Under the pieces are notes generated by a model. The model made no database searches, was not told the DNA's origin, and saw only the letters and a program-made list of their open reading frames with translations. Both the position numbers and the translations under genes were made by a program. From positions 1 through 6,030 of the forward strand of contig CAKOFP010000278.1 in the NCBI GenBank assembly GCA_933226995.1: 6,030 nt of DNA, in the 5' to 3' direction. This DNA is from Candidatus Nitrosopolaris rasttigaisensis. Its GTDB lineage: Archaea > Thermoproteota > Nitrososphaeria > Nitrososphaerales > Nitrososphaeraceae. Positions 5,294-6,030 of the stretch are shown piece by piece. Each line of letters starts with the position of its first letter. Position 1 is the first letter of the stretch.

Positions 5294-5380
5294 AGTAGTG
5301 AAATTCTACTGAAGTTATAGAAATCTATAACCCTCCTAAACCTCCCCTGCTGGGAGGCAGACGGACTTGGAATTGTCCAA
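5294..5380. repeat. Cluster of four short inverted repeats
   Basis: In 87 bp there are four successive dyads: AGTAG/CTACT (5294-5310, loop 7), GTTATAGA-AA-TCTATAAC (5314-5331, loop 2), CCTCCC-CTGCT-GGGAGG (5341-5357, loop 5) and TTGGA-ATTG-TCCAA (5367-5380, loop 4). They lie between the signal-peptide remnant and the CPBP promoter. They could fold into a structured RNA, mark a terminator zone, or include an operator; the second, with its two-base loop, suits a protein site better than a hairpin. The spacer 5191-5435 holds nothing else I can support apart from the promoter. Confidence 0.45.
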
Positions 5381-5435
5381 ATCCTAAAGGAATTTACAGA
5401 TAATGCCCCATCTCAAACAACTGAGCTGAGTAGAC

Positions 5436-5534
5436 CTAAGCTAAAAGGATAGTATCACTAGATACAACGACTAACGACGATGTTAAGAACAATGCAATTG
5501 CTAAGACTGCAGCACTACTATCATTTAGTTTCAT
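5436..5534 (-). pseudogene. Orphan signal peptide ORF, probable remnant of a secreted protein
   Basis: From ATG 5534-5532 the frame gives 32 residues, MKLNDSSAAVLAIALF continuing LTSSLVVVSSDTILLA, then TAG (5436-5438). This is a textbook Sec signal peptide: short N-region with Lys2, a hydrophobic core of about 17 residues and a small-residue end, with nothing mature after it. Reading past the stop in frame gives further stops and no recognisable domain. It starts 19 bases after the deacetylase stop on the same strand, so it could share that transcript. Most likely it is the first exon-like stub of a secreted protein gene lost by deletion or decay. A true 32-residue membrane mini-protein is the alternative. 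Confidence 0.45.
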
Positions 5535-5553
5535 ACTATATACATTTCGTCAT

Positions 5554-6030
5554 TTAGGGAGATGGACCTCTTATCAAAGTGGCAGCATTAGTCGTATTTC
5601 CATTGCCAGATGATGTCGTATTTCCATTGCCAGATGATGTCGTATTTCCATTGCCAGATGATGGAACATTCTTTATGTAAAATACGTGATTTGCGGGATC
5701 AAATCCGAATTGATTTAATAACAACACCTTAAATCCATTATCGTGTAGGTATTTCATTTCTTGGGCAAATAAATCCACAGTTGTGCTAGAAGCGTGGCTG
5801 ACTGGGGAATAATCTTTGATACTAGTTGTAAGGTTATGATACACAATTATAGGAATTGCATTTATCTTTCCGTTTGAATTAGAAGGAATTTGACTATTAA
5901 CAATCTGAAGGAAGACTTGAAACATTTCTGGAGGACTAAAATTGTGTTTGTTACTGATATGGTAAAAGCTAGCACTTCTAATATCATATCTATTTGCATG
6001 AGTGAGCTTACCATTGGCTAAATATGTACT
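5554..6030 (-). CDS. Polysaccharide deacetylase family protein, C-terminal part (partial)
   Basis: The frame is open from the right edge to TAA at 5556-5554, giving the last 158 residues; the ATG at 5925 is internal. The fragment begins STYLANGKLTHANRYDIR, continues through FSPPEMFQVFLQIVNSQ to IPIIVYHN (59-66) and FAQEMKYLHDNGFKVLLL (88-105). I recognise this as the region that follows the NodB (carbohydrate esterase 4) domain in secreted thaumarchaeal deacetylases, proteins expected to remove acetyl groups from surface or extracellular polysaccharide. The catalytic Asp and His residues lie outside the window. The end is unusual: three SSGNGNTT repeats (about 124-147) followed by NAATLIRGPSP. 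Each repeat has an N-T-T sequon, so surface glycosylation is possible. The repeats lie after the family's usual end, so this tail is probably a recent addition or an altered stop. Confidence 0.82.
   Translation of the reverse strand, partial: STYLANGKLTHANRYDIRSASFYHISNKHNFSPPEMFQVFLQIVNSQIPSNSNGKINAIPIIVYHNLTTSIKDYSPVSHASSTTVDLFAQEMKYLHDNGFKVLLLNQFGFDPANHVFYIKNVPSSGNGNTTSSGNGNTTSSGNGNTTNAATLIRGPSP
5591..5662 (-). repeat. Three perfect 24-bp tandem repeats inside the deacetylase gene
   Basis: The units 5591-5614, 5615-5638 and 5639-5662 are identical (plus strand begins GTCGTATTTCC and ends TTGCCAGATGAT). The length is a multiple of three, so the frame is kept and each copy encodes an eight-residue unit of Ser, Gly, Asn and Thr. 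Perfect identity suggests recent expansion by slippage and possible copy-number variation among strains. Confidence 0.95.

Noticed and set aside
1..6030. Insertion sequence or integrase-borne element
   Set aside because: No transposase or integrase reading frame and no terminal inverted repeats with target duplication were seen, despite the gene remnants.

Overview
The window looks like chromosomal sequence of an ammonia-oxidising (or related) thaumarchaeon, probably of the Nitrososphaera/Nitrosocosmicus kind. Three things point there. The DNA is AT-rich. Several genes have an archaeal TATA box (ATATTTAAT-like) centred about 31 bases before the start codon, which implies transcripts with almost no leader. 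The recognisable proteins also resemble thaumarchaeal families: a secreted polysaccharide deacetylase with a C-terminal 'IPIIVYHN' region, an MDR oxidoreductase with a 'DGTCDMC' lobe, and a CPBP protease with 'GPTEESLFFGIP'. The assignment rests on family memory and promoter style, not on a search.

Layout. 1-89: tail of an unidentified plus-strand gene. 90-586: no convincing gene. 587-856: small protein with two zinc-ribbon-like CxxC pairs of pairs. 857-1131: a weak small ORF and a hairpin. 1132-1468: two overlapping ORFs behind a good promoter, either one frameshifted gene or a coupled pair. 1446-1601 (minus): 51-residue C2H2-type mini zinc finger that overlaps the previous gene tail to tail. 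1744-2748 (minus): complete MDR alcohol dehydrogenase/quinone reductase-like gene. 2749-3090: intergenic, ending in three perfect 25-bp tandem repeats, each carrying a TATA box. 3091-3187: decayed start of a second MDR gene. 3235-4194 (minus): ABC transporter ATPase without a visible permease. 4195-4542: intergenic with promoters, a T-run and repeated half-sites. 4543-5190 (minus): CPBP intramembrane protease-like protein. 5191-5435: a run of inverted repeats. 5436-5534 (minus): signal-peptide ORF that stops at once. 5554-6030 (minus): C-terminal part of a polysaccharide deacetylase, running off the right edge.

There is no obvious multi-gene system. The window reads as a patchwork of single-gene units with their own promoters, separated by long spacers that hold gene remnants (MDR start, orphan signal peptide, possibly the 1132/1220 pair) and local duplications (25-bp, 24-bp and 30-bp-spaced repeats). 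The most unusual signal is the triplicated TATA-bearing unit, set at normal promoter distance from the start codon of a dead gene.
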